A DNA stretch of 64,000 nucleotides from Massilia sp. (lineage in GTDB: Bacteria; Pseudomonadota; Gammaproteobacteria; Burkholderiales; Burkholderiaceae_D), in contig JANYGW010000211.1 in the NCBI GenBank assembly GCA_025359245.1, positions 1 through 64,000 on the forward strand, in the 5' to 3' direction. Both the position numbers and the translations under genes were made by a program. The notes under the pieces are model-generated. The model was not told where the DNA came from, did not search any database, and was given only the letters and a program-made list of their open reading frames with translations. Position 1 is the stretch's first letter. Every line of letters starts with the position of its first letter. Of the stretch, positions 41,322-48,330 are shown in pieces.

Positions 41322-42707
41322 TTAGCAAGGCATGGCCGCGTTGCGACGGGCATAGCACCACCAGGTGACGGCGATGCAGGACGCGTAGAAGGCAATAAAG
41401 CACCACAGCGCGGCGTTCGGCGTGCCGGTCATCGCGATCGACGTACCGTAGCTTTTCGGAATGAAGAAAGCGCCATAAGCGGCTACCGCCGACGTAAAGC
41501 CGAGCACCGCCGCGCCTTCCTTGTTGGCTTCGACGATGGCCTGGGCCTGGGCCGGACCGCCCTTGCCTTCGGCCGCGCGCTGGCGTTCGGTCATGAAGAT
41601 CACCGGGATCATGCGGAAGGTGGACGCATTGCCCACGCCCGTGCCGGCAAACAGCAGCATGAACATCCAGAAGAAGCCGTTGAAGTTGCCGGCCGCGCCG
41701 CCGTGCGGCAGGAAATTGAGCACGCCGACGACGGCGCAGATCATCACCACGAAGGTCCACAACGTGACGCGGGCGCCGCCCAGCTTGTCGGACACGAAGC
41801 CGCCGGCCACGCGCGCCAGGGCGCCGACCAGCGGGCCGAGGAAGGCGTACGCGAGCGGATTGATATCGGGGAACTGGGTCTTGATCAGCAGCGGAAAGCC
41901 GGCCGAATAGCCGATGAAGGAACCGAAGGTGCCGGTGTAGAGCCAGCACATCAGCCAGTTATGCTTGCGCTTGAAGATCACGGCCTGTTCCGAGAACGAG
42001 GCCTTGGCCGACGCGATATCGTTCATGCCGAACCAGGCCAGCAGCGTGGCCACCAGGATGAACGGCACCCAGATGAAACCGGCGTTCTGCAGCCACATGG
42101 CCTTGCTCGCGCCGCCCTTGACCCAGCTTTGCGCATCGCCGCCGATGGCGCCGAACAGGCCGGCCGTGATCACCAGCGGCACCACGAACTGCACCACCGA
42201 CACGCCCAGGTTGCCCAGTCCGGCGTTCATGCCGAGCGCCTGGCCCTTCTGCGCCTTCGGATAGAAAAAGCTGATGTTCGCCATCGACGAGGCGAAATTG
42301 CCGCCGCCGAAGCCGCACAGCAAGGCCAGCAGCAGCATGGTCGGGTAGCCGGTGTTCACGTCCTGCACCGCCAGGCCGATGCCGATGGCGGGAATGAGCA
42401 GCGAGGCGGTCGACAGCGTGGTCCACTTGCGCCCGCCGAAGATCGGCACCATGAACGAATAAAAAATACGCAGCGTCGCGCCGGACAGGCCGGGCAGCGC
42501 GGTCAGCCAGAACAACTGGTTGGTGCTGTACTTGAAGCCGATGTTGGGCAGGTTGACCACCACCACGCTCCACACCATCCACACCGCGAAGGCGAGCAGC
42601 AGGGCCGGGATCGAAATCCACAGGTTGCGGGTGGCGGTTGTCTTGCCGCTGGCCTTCCAGAAATCTGGCACTTCCGGTTCCCACGTTGCAAGCACATATT
42701 TGCTCAT
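41322..42707 (-). CDS. narK2: Nitrate/nitrite transporter, NarK2-type MFS
   Basis: The 461-residue product has twelve membrane segments. The nitrate signature lies in G-F-G-G-G-N-F-A-S-S-M-A-N-I-S-F-F-Y-P, and the second one near G-V-G-N-A-S-T-F-R-M-I-P. A longer loop before the last helices is typical of the NarK2 (nitrate/nitrite antiport) class. It is paired with narK1 upstream, 17 bases apart. No nitrate reductase genes follow, so nitrate reduction must be encoded elsewhere if present. Confidence 0.9.
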   Translation of the reverse strand: MSKYVLATWEPEVPDFWKASGKTTATRNLWISIPALLLAFAVWMVWSVVVVNLPNIGFKYSTNQLFWLTALPGLSGATLRIFYSFMVPIFGGRKWTTLSTASLLIPAIGIGLAVQDVNTGYPTMLLLALLCGFGGGNFASSMANISFFYPKAQKGQALGMNAGLGNLGVSVVQFVVPLVITAGLFGAIGGDAQSWVKGGASKAMWLQNAGFIWVPFILVATLLAWFGMNDIASAKASFSEQAVIFKRKHNWLMCWLYTGTFGSFIGYSAGFPLLIKTQFPDINPLAYAFLGPLVGALARVAGGFVSDKLGGARVTLWTFVVMICAVVGVLNFLPHGGAAGNFNGFFWMFMLLFAGTGVGNASTFRMIPVIFMTERQRAAEGKGGPAQAQAIVEANKEGAAVLGFTSAVAAYGAFFIPKSYGTSIAMTGTPNAALWCFIAFYASCIAVTWWCYARRNAAMPC

Positions 42708-42724
42708 GACACTCTCCTGAAAAA

Positions 42725-43981
42725 TTAAGCGGGAACGGCGGCCAGCGCCGGCGACGCGGCCGCGCGGGCCGGGTCCTTGAATGAAAAGTGCATCCACACC
42801 AGCGACACGCACACCGTGCCGTACAGGAGCATGAATGCGGACGAGCGCACGCCGGTCAGGTCGACCAGGGCGCCGAACAGGATCGGCAGCACGAAGCCGC
42901 CCAGGCCGCCGGCCAGGCCCACCACGCCCGAGACGGCGCCGATGTTGTCGCTGAAATCGTCGCCGATGAACTTGAACACCGACGCCTTGCCGACCGCCAT
43001 CGCGATGCCCACGATGAACAGCAGCACCGTGAACATGGTCGGGGTCAGGCCGACGTGCAGGCTGGCGCTGCCGTTGACGGTCTTGATCAGCATGCTCGTT
43101 TGCGGGTACGACAGCAGGAAGAAGCAAACCCAGCACACCCACATCACGCACCAGGTGACCTTGTAGGCGCCATATTTGTCGGCGATCCAGCCGCCCAGCG
43201 CGCGCAGCACGCCGCCGGGCAGCGAAAAGCAGGCCGCCAGCAGCGCGGCCAGGCGCATGTCGAAGCCGTATTCGCTGACATAGTATTTTGTCATCCACAG
43301 CGCCAGGCCGACATAGCCGCCGAACACCACCGAGTAGTACTGGCAATAACGCCACACGCGCCTGTCCTTGAGCACCTTCAACTGCTCGGCCAGCGGCACG
43401 CCGGCGGCGGCCTGGTGCGACTTGTCGGTGTACGAAAATACCCAGAACAGCACGGCCGTGACCAGCATCGCGACCGCGTAGACCTTGGGCAGCATCTGCC
43501 AGCCGAAGCCGGTGATGATGGTCGGGGCCACGAACTTGGTCAGCGCGGAGCCGGAATTGCCGGCGCCGAAAATGCCCATCGCCAGGCCCTTGCGCTGCTT
43601 GCTGAACCAGCGCGCCACGTAGGGCGTGCCGACCGAGAACGAACCGCCGGCCACGCCGACGAACAGGCCCAGCACCAGGAAGTGCCAGTAGGCGGTGGCA
43701 TACGAGATCAGATAAATCGGCAGCACGGTGGCGAGCATCAGCAGGAAGAACACGATGCGCCCGCCGTAGCGGTCGGTCCAGATGCCCAGCGGGACCCGCA
43801 CGAGCGAGCCGGTCAGCACCGGCGTGGCGGCCAGCAGGCCGAACTGGGTCTCGTTCAAGCCGAGCTGGTTCTTGATCGGGATGCCGAGCACGGCGAACAT
43901 CATCCACACCGCGAAACAGATCGTGAAGGCGAATGTACTGCTGCCCAATACCGCGAATTGCTGCTGGCTCTTGCTTGCCAT
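42725..43981 (-). CDS. narK1: Nitrate transporter, NarK1-type MFS
   Basis: The 418-residue MFS protein has twelve helices and the motif G-V-A-G-G-S-F-S-V-G-T-P-Y-V-A-R-W-F, which matches the nitrate signature of the proton-coupled NarK1 class. The pair narK1-narK2 is common in denitrifiers. It is the first gene of narK1-narK2-hemN-dnr-can. The upstream gap holds three CTAG motifs but no clear FNR dyad. Confidence 0.9.
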   Translation of the reverse strand: MASKSQQQFAVLGSSTFAFTICFAVWMMFAVLGIPIKNQLGLNETQFGLLAATPVLTGSLVRVPLGIWTDRYGGRIVFFLLMLATVLPIYLISYATAYWHFLVLGLFVGVAGGSFSVGTPYVARWFSKQRKGLAMGIFGAGNSGSALTKFVAPTIITGFGWQMLPKVYAVAMLVTAVLFWVFSYTDKSHQAAAGVPLAEQLKVLKDRRVWRYCQYYSVVFGGYVGLALWMTKYYVSEYGFDMRLAALLAACFSLPGGVLRALGGWIADKYGAYKVTWCVMWVCWVCFFLLSYPQTSMLIKTVNGSASLHVGLTPTMFTVLLFIVGIAMAVGKASVFKFIGDDFSDNIGAVSGVVGLAGGLGGFVLPILFGALVDLTGVRSSAFMLLYGTVCVSLVWMHFSFKDPARAAASPALAAVPA

Positions 43982-44176
43982 GACCGTCTCCTGGACCTTG
44001 TACCTGATACGACAAGGTTACGCAGTCGGACGGCATCGGCCTATTGGCATGAGGGAGACTGCAGAAAAAGCAATCTGGCTAGCAAGACTAGTCGGAATGA
44101 CTAGTTGACATAGGCCGGTCGGCCAGCGTCATGCTCGCGCATGCGCGCACGCACCAAGCAGGCATTGGACTGCCGC

Positions 44177-44220
44177 AGAAATCGCGAAAGTGAAGCTTGA
44201 AATACAAGTACAAACGTCGT
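44177..44220 (+). repeat. Dispersed repeat, copy 1
   Basis: This 44-base element begins AGAAATCGCGAAAGTGAAGC and ends CAAACGTCGT. It resembles 44297-44340 and 51144-51186, sharing an AATCGC(A/G)AAA start, a central CTTG-A-T/A-CAAG core and an A/GTCGT end. Confidence 0.6.
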
Positions 44221-44251
44221 GCCCGCGTTCGCGCACTGGTGTCCGGAATAA
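44215..44251 (+). repeat. Long inverted repeat, left arm
   Basis: These 37 bases pair with 44518-44554 in inverted orientation, with four mismatches. The arm contains the palindromic G/C core and the run GCACTGGTGTCCGGAATAA. Confidence 0.75.
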
Positions 44252-44296
44252 TTCTCTTGACATGAGTAGCGCGATATGTGGCCGTAGGGCGATCAT

Positions 44297-44340
44297 AGAA
44301 ATCGCAAAATCGAGACTTGATTACAAGAGTTGACATCGTC
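44297..44340 (+). repeat. Dispersed repeat, copy 2
   Basis: This is a second copy of the 44-base element, beginning AGAAATCGCAAAATCGAGAC. It is followed directly by a REP-like GTCCCTGC-GGAGGCGGGGAC block. Confidence 0.6.
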
Positions 44341-44358
44341 CCTGCGGAGGCGGGGACC
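44335..44358 (+). repeat. REP-like element, left copy
   Basis: A 24-base GC-rich element (core CCTGCGGAGGCGGGGAC) has an inverted partner at 44410-44433 with 22 of 24 bases paired. Similar 'CCCCGCGAAGGCGGGGAC' units are common short repeats in Oxalobacteraceae genomes. Confidence 0.65.
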
Positions 44359-44409
44359 ACATAACACCTATGATCAGATTCCGATATAGAACGGAGCTGC
44401 GGTGCAATG

Positions 44410-44433
44410 GGTCCCCGCCTGTGCAGGGACGAT
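44410..44433 (-). repeat. REP-like element, right copy
   Basis: This is the inverted partner of 44335-44358 (GGTCCCCGCCTGTGCAGGGA and four more bases). The two could form a large stem around a 51-base loop. Confidence 0.65.
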
Positions 44434-44517
44434 GTTGGTTGATGCGTTTGAAGTCGAAAATTCCACGATGTCTGCTACTGTGTCGCCCAAATTAGAGAGG
44501 CGGCGCTGTCAACAAGT

Positions 44518-44554
44518 TTATTCCGGACACCAGTGCGCCTTCGCGGGGACGACG
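44518..44554 (-). repeat. Long inverted repeat, right arm
   Basis: This is the inverted partner of 44215-44251. The pair flanks about 265 bases that carry the REP-like units, which gives the whole block a nested palindromic layout. Confidence 0.75.
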
Positions 44555-44618
44555 TGTTGGTTGTTGTGCCCTCATCGTCACAGTAAATTCTGGACGCATG
44601 CGCACCGAAGTCGCAAAT

Positions 44619-45071
44619 TCAGCGCTGCCAGCTAATGTTGGCGACGCCCGGCCGCTGGCCCGGTGTCGGTTGCTGGGCGATCAGCCCGGCCAGCGTGGCG
44701 CCATCGAGCACTTTCAGGTAGGCCGCCGTGGCCCCGGCCAGCAAGCCCTTGAGCGCGCACGCCGGCGCCAGCTGGCAGTTGCTACCCTCCGGCGAGAAAC
44801 ATTCGGCCATGTAGAAGTCGCTTTCGCTGTGGCGCACCACCGCGCCGATGTTGATCAGCTCCGGCTCGACCCGCAGCCGCAGCCCGCCGTTGCGCCCCCG
44901 TACCGTCTCCACCAGCCCCGACAGGCCGAGCTGGTGCGCGACCTTCATCAAATGGTTCTTCGAGATGCCGTGCAGTTCGGCGATGTCCTGGATGGTCGCC
45001 AGGCGGTCGCGGTGCATGCCGAGGTAGATCAGCGTGCGCAAGGTGTAGTCGGTATAGGCGGTCAGTCGCAT
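44619..45071 (-). CDS. nsrR: NO-responsive Rrf2 repressor NsrR
   Basis: The 150-residue Rrf2 protein has an N-terminal winged helix (M-R-L-T-A-Y-T-D-Y-T-L-R; recognition part K-N-H-L-M-K-V-A-H-Q-L). Cys91, Cys99 and Cys105 bind the Fe-S cluster that NO destroys. A longer upstream frame is rejected because M-R-L-T-x-Y-T-D is the family start. It is divergent from norB, with two NsrR-type sites between, so it represses norB and itself until NO appears. Confidence 0.92.
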   Translation of the reverse strand: MRLTAYTDYTLRTLIYLGMHRDRLATIQDIAELHGISKNHLMKVAHQLGLSGLVETVRGRNGGLRLRVEPELINIGAVVRHSESDFYMAECFSPEGSNCQLAPACALKGLLAGATAAYLKVLDGATLAGLIAQQPTPGQRPGVANISWQR

Positions 45072-45126
45072 CGGGAGCGCTCGGCACGGCAGTGAACAAG
45101 GAGTGAAGTATAGCCCATGCGATTTA

Positions 45127-45149
45127 AAGATGTAAATTACTTGCATCTT
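45127..45149. promoter_or_regulatory. NsrR-binding site 1
   Basis: An 11-1-11 inverted repeat has arms AAGATGTAAAT and ACTTGCATCTT; nine of 11 positions pair. It matches the NsrR consensus (AAGATGYAWWT arms). It lies between nsrR and norB, 76 bases before the norB ATG. Confidence 0.85.
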
Positions 45150-45153
45150 TTAA

Positions 45154-45176
45154 ACGATGTATTTAGAATGTATCTT
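45154..45176. promoter_or_regulatory. NsrR-binding site 2 (weaker)
   Basis: A second 11-1-11 repeat, ACGATGTATTT and GAATGTATCTT, pairs at seven of 11 positions. Its centre is 27 bases after the centre of site 1. Tandem sites suggest cooperative repression of norB. Confidence 0.65.
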
Positions 45177-45224
45177 ATCGGGCGGGCTGATCCGCGCCGT
45201 GTACAACAACAAGGAAACCACGCC

Positions 45225-47501
45225 ATGCACGCCTCGCGTAAACTCTGGACCTGGCTCGCAGTGATCTGCGTCCTGTCCTTCGCCGTCCTCGGCTGGGTAG
45301 GTACCGAAATCTACCTGACCGCTCCCCCTATTCCCAAACAAGTGGCCTCCGCCAACGGCGATGTGATCTTCTCCGATGGCCAGGTCCAGCGCGGCCAGCG
45401 CGCCTGGCTGTCGGCCGGCGGCCAGCAGCTCGGCTCCGTCTGGGGCCACGGCAGCTACCTGGCGCCCGACTGGTCGGCCGACTGGCTGCACCGCGAAGCG
45501 CTGGCGCTGCGCGCGATCTGGGCCGACAAGGAGTTTGGAAAGCCGTTCGAGCAGCTCAACGCCGACCAGCAAGCGGTCCTCGCCGCCCGCCTGCAGCGCG
45601 AAATGCGCGCCAATACCTATGCGGCGCGCACCGGCACGGTGACCCTGTCGCCCGAGCGCAGCCAGGCCGTGCGCGAAGTGGCCGCCCATTACAAGGGCCT
45701 GTTCGGCGACGACGCCAAGCTCGATGCCTTGCGCGTCCAGTATGCAATGAGCTCGGGCAGCCTGGCCAACCATGATGACCTGGAAGCCCTGCCCGCCTTT
45801 ATCTTCTGGTCGGCCTGGTCGGCCGCGACCGACCGCCCCGGCGAGACGGCGCTCAGCTACACCAGCAACTGGCCGCATGAGCCGCTGGTGGGCAATGTGC
45901 CGACCGCCGGCGCCGGCATCTGGTCGATCGCCAGCATCATCCTGATGATAGCCGCGATCGCCGGCATGATCTTCTACCACGGCCGCGCGCATGACGATGC
46001 CGACCCGGCGCCGCCCAAGGACGATCCGCTGTTCAACCTCAAGCCGACCGCTTCGATGCTGGCCACCCGCAAGTACTTCTATGTGGTGATCGCGCTGATC
46101 CTGGCGCAGGTCGGCATGGGCATCATCACCGCCCACTACGCGGTCGAAGGCCAGAGCTTCTTCGGTATCCCGCTCGGCACGATCCTGCCGTTCACCGTCA
46201 GCCGCACCATCCACACCCAGTTCGCGGTCCTGTGGATCGCCACCGCATGGCTGGCCACCGGCCTGTACATCGCACCGGCCATCTCGGGCAAGGAGCCGAA
46301 GTACCAGGCGCTCGGCGTGAATATCCTGTTCTACGCGCTGCTGTTCATCGTGGCCGGTTCGACCATCACCGGCTGGCTCGGCACCCTGCAGCACCTGGGC
46401 ACCGACTTCAGCTTCTGGGTCGGCAACCAGGGCCTGGAATTTACCAGCATGGGCCGCGTGTGGCAGATCCTGCTGTTCATCGGCCTGCTGTTCTGGGTCA
46501 CGCTGCTCGGACGCGGCCTGCTGCCTGCGCTGCGCACGCCGTCGTCGAGCCGCGGCCTGATCGCCATGGTGTTCCTGGCCGCGCTGTGCATCGGCGGCTT
46601 CTATGCCACCTCGCTGACCTGGGGTCCGCATACCCATTATTCGATGGTCGAATACTGGCGCTGGTGGCTGGTCCACCTGTGGGTCGAGGGCTTCTTCGAG
46701 GTGTTCGCCACCGCCGTCATCGCGCTGCTGTTCACCCGCCTGGGCCTGATCGGCGCAGCGACCGCCAATAGCGCCATCGTGCTCGAGACCATCGTGTTCC
46801 TGTTCGGCGGCATCCTGGGCACCTTGCACCACCTGTACTTCACCGGCACGCCGACCTTCGTGATCGCGATCGGTGCGATGTTCTCGGCGCTGGAAGTGGT
46901 GCCGCTGTCGATGATCGGCGTCGAAGCCTGGCGCAACTACCAGCGCTCGAAAGCGGCGCCTTGGGTGCAGGCCTACAAGTGGCCGATCCTGTGCTTCATC
47001 GCGGTCGGCTTCTGGAACGTGGTGGGCGCAGGCCTGCTCGGCTTCTCGATCAATACGCCGATCGCGCTGTACTACATGCAGGGCCTGAACATGACGGCCG
47101 CCCACGGCCACGCCGCCTTGTTCGGGGTGTACGGCATGCTCGGCATCGGCCTGATGCTGTTCTGCCTGCGCGGCCTGACCGAGCGCGCCGCCTGGTCCGA
47201 CCGCTTGCTGGCGCCGATGTTCTGGTGCCTCAATATCGGCCTGGCGATGATGGTGTTCATCTCGCTGGTGCCGGCCGGCATAGTCCAGGCCTGGGCCAGC
47301 GTCACCAAGGGCATGTGGTATGCCCGCTCGCCTGAATTGGTCCACTCGCATCTGATGGAAGCGTTCGTCTGGATGCGCGTTCCGGGCGACGTCGTGTTCT
47401 CGGTTGGCTGCTTCTGCCTGGCGCTGTTCGCGTTCCGCCTGGCCACCGGGGCGCGCGGCAATACCGTCATCGTCGGATCGATGTCGCCGCAGCGTCATTA
47501 A
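45225..47501 (+). CDS. norB: Quinol-dependent nitric oxide reductase (qNor)
   Basis: The 758-residue product has an N-terminal extension (about 30-235) fused to a 12-helix heme-copper-type core. This is the single-subunit qNor (NorZ) form that takes electrons from quinol and needs no NorC. Core His-rich blocks include H-T-Q-F-A-V-L-W, W-V-E-G-F-F-E-V-F-A-T, H-H-L-Y-F-T-G-T-P and H-G-H-A-A-L-F-G. It reduces NO to N2O at the inner membrane. AAGGAAACC precedes ATG 45225; the earlier ATG at 45117 would put the NsrR sites in coding sequence. Confidence 0.95.
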   Translation: MHASRKLWTWLAVICVLSFAVLGWVGTEIYLTAPPIPKQVASANGDVIFSDGQVQRGQRAWLSAGGQQLGSVWGHGSYLAPDWSADWLHREALALRAIWADKEFGKPFEQLNADQQAVLAARLQREMRANTYAARTGTVTLSPERSQAVREVAAHYKGLFGDDAKLDALRVQYAMSSGSLANHDDLEALPAFIFWSAWSAATDRPGETALSYTSNWPHEPLVGNVPTAGAGIWSIASIILMIAAIAGMIFYHGRAHDDADPAPPKDDPLFNLKPTASMLATRKYFYVVIALILAQVGMGIITAHYAVEGQSFFGIPLGTILPFTVSRTIHTQFAVLWIATAWLATGLYIAPAISGKEPKYQALGVNILFYALLFIVAGSTITGWLGTLQHLGTDFSFWVGNQGLEFTSMGRVWQILLFIGLLFWVTLLGRGLLPALRTPSSSRGLIAMVFLAALCIGGFYATSLTWGPHTHYSMVEYWRWWLVHLWVEGFFEVFATAVIALLFTRLGLIGAATANSAIVLETIVFLFGGILGTLHHLYFTGTPTFVIAIGAMFSALEVVPLSMIGVEAWRNYQRSKAAPWVQAYKWPILCFIAVGFWNVVGAGLLGFSINTPIALYYMQGLNMTAAHGHAALFGVYGMLGIGLMLFCLRGLTERAAWSDRLLAPMFWCLNIGLAMMVFISLVPAGIVQAWASVTKGMWYARSPELVHSHLMEAFVWMRVPGDVVFSVGCFCLALFAFRLATGARGNTVIVGSMSPQRH

Positions 47502-47511
47502 CCTGGCAACG

Positions 47512-47539
47512 GGCGGGCCGCAGTGCGGCTCGCCTTTCT
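47512..47539 (+). terminator. Hairpin after norB
   Basis: A 10-base stem GGCGGGCCGC/GCGGCTCGCC (one G-T mismatch pair) with a three-base loop is followed by TTTCTC. It may attenuate read-through into the DUF2249 gene that begins 22 bases later. Confidence 0.6.
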
Positions 47540-47561
47540 CATTCATTGATGGAGAAATAAC

Positions 47562-47831
47562 ATGTCACTCAATTGTTCTTCTGTTTCGTCCAACGCGGCG
47601 ATCGGCCTGTATGCTTTCGACGCGCGTGGCATCGCCAAGCGCTTTCGCCACTCCGCCATTTTCGGCGCGCTCGATGCACTTAACCCGGGCGAGACAATGC
47701 GCTTCTATAATGACCACGATCCGCTGCCGCTGCTGGCGCAGATCGCGTCGCGTTTCGGCGAGCGCGTGACGATGGCGTACATCGCGCGCGGCGCCGGCGA
47801 AATCATCATCGATTTCAGGATCGATCACTAA
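47562..47831 (+). CDS. DUF2249 protein, denitrification-associated
   Basis: The 89-residue product has the DUF2249 pattern: A-F-D-A-R-G near 20, then R-H-S-A-I-F-G-A-L-D-A-L-N-P-G-E-T-M-R-F and N-D-H-D-P-L-P-L-L. The fold is TusA/SirA-like. The family is often linked to NO and denitrification genes; its reaction is unknown. It follows norB and precedes a SirB-like gene by 13 bases. A second DUF2249 gene is at 61761. Confidence 0.82.
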   Translation: MSLNCSSVSSNAAIGLYAFDARGIAKRFRHSAIFGALDALNPGETMRFYNDHDPLPLLAQIASRFGERVTMAYIARGAGEIIIDFRIDH

Positions 47832-47844
47832 CTGAAGGAATACC

Positions 47845-48225
47845 ATGGACTACCTCGCCGTCAAGCATCTGCATATGGGCTGCGCCGCGCTCAGCGGCTT
47901 CCTGTTCCTGCTGCGCGGCGCGTGGATGCTGCGCGCCTCGCCGATGCTGCAGCGGCGCTGGGTGCGCATCGCGCCCCATGTCATCGACACCACCCTGCTG
48001 GCGAGCGCACTGGTGCTGGTATTCTGGAGCGGCCAGTATCCGTTCGCCCAGCCCTGGCTTGGCGCCAAGGTATGCGCCCTGGTCCTCTACATCGTGCTGG
48101 GCACAATCGCGCTCAAGCGCGGCCGTACGCCGCAGGTGCGCGCGTTGGCATTCGGCGCCGCCGTGCTGACGTTTTTGTACATTGTCGCCGTGGCCGTCAC
48201 GCGCCAGGTGATTCCATTTTCCTGA
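47845..48225 (+). CDS. SirB-family membrane protein
   Basis: The 126-residue product has four hydrophobic helices and the SirB pattern K-H-L-H-M-G-C-A-A-L-S-G, with R-G-A-W-M-L and G-A-K-V-C-A-L-V-L-Y-I. His8 and His10 could ligate heme or metal. The family (SirB2) is found next to denitrification and respiratory genes. It probably helps assembly or electron transfer at the inner membrane, but this is inference. Confidence 0.8.
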   Translation: MDYLAVKHLHMGCAALSGFLFLLRGAWMLRASPMLQRRWVRIAPHVIDTTLLASALVLVFWSGQYPFAQPWLGAKVCALVLYIVLGTIALKRGRTPQVRALAFGAAVLTFLYIVAVAVTRQVIPFS

Positions 48226-48237
48226 GCCTGGTCAAAG

Positions 48238-48251
48238 CCAACTTGCATCAA
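48238..48251 (+). promoter_or_regulatory. DNR/FNR-type site upstream of nirK
   Basis: CCAAC-N4-ATCAA keeps the right half-site of TTGAT-N4-ATCAA exactly and a poor left half. The wider context TGCATCAAGGATTTT is identical to the site at 61238-61252. It lies 79 bases before the nirK ATG. Confidence 0.5.
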
Positions 48252-48330
48252 GGATTTTAGCAAGCGCAAGCCTTAGCATTTGCATGACGTTCGATTTGCA
48301 ACGTCCTACAAAAAGAAAAGGTAAAACATC

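Larger units (their letters stand above)
43982..44618. other. Intergenic region full of repeats, no gene
   Basis: This 637-base gap contains two inverted repeat pairs and two direct copies of a dispersed motif, listed separately. It also holds a CTAG-rich block next to narK1. Small open frames exist but are made of repeat sequence. I see no supported coding region. Confidence 0.7.

Noticed and set aside
41322-44036. A 904-codon frame spanning both NarK genes
   Set aside because: Only the part from 42707 down is NarK2. The upstream part is the wrong frame of NarK1, with Arg/Pro/Gly-rich sequence.
44401-44635. 77-codon frame in the repeat-rich gap
   Set aside because: It is made of REP-like and inverted-repeat sequence and has no ribosome-binding site.
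45150-47546. A 798-codon minus-strand frame opposite norB
   Set aside because: It is the complement of GC-rich norB codons, its product is rich in Arg/Gln/Asp/His, and the plus-strand qNor is unmistakable.
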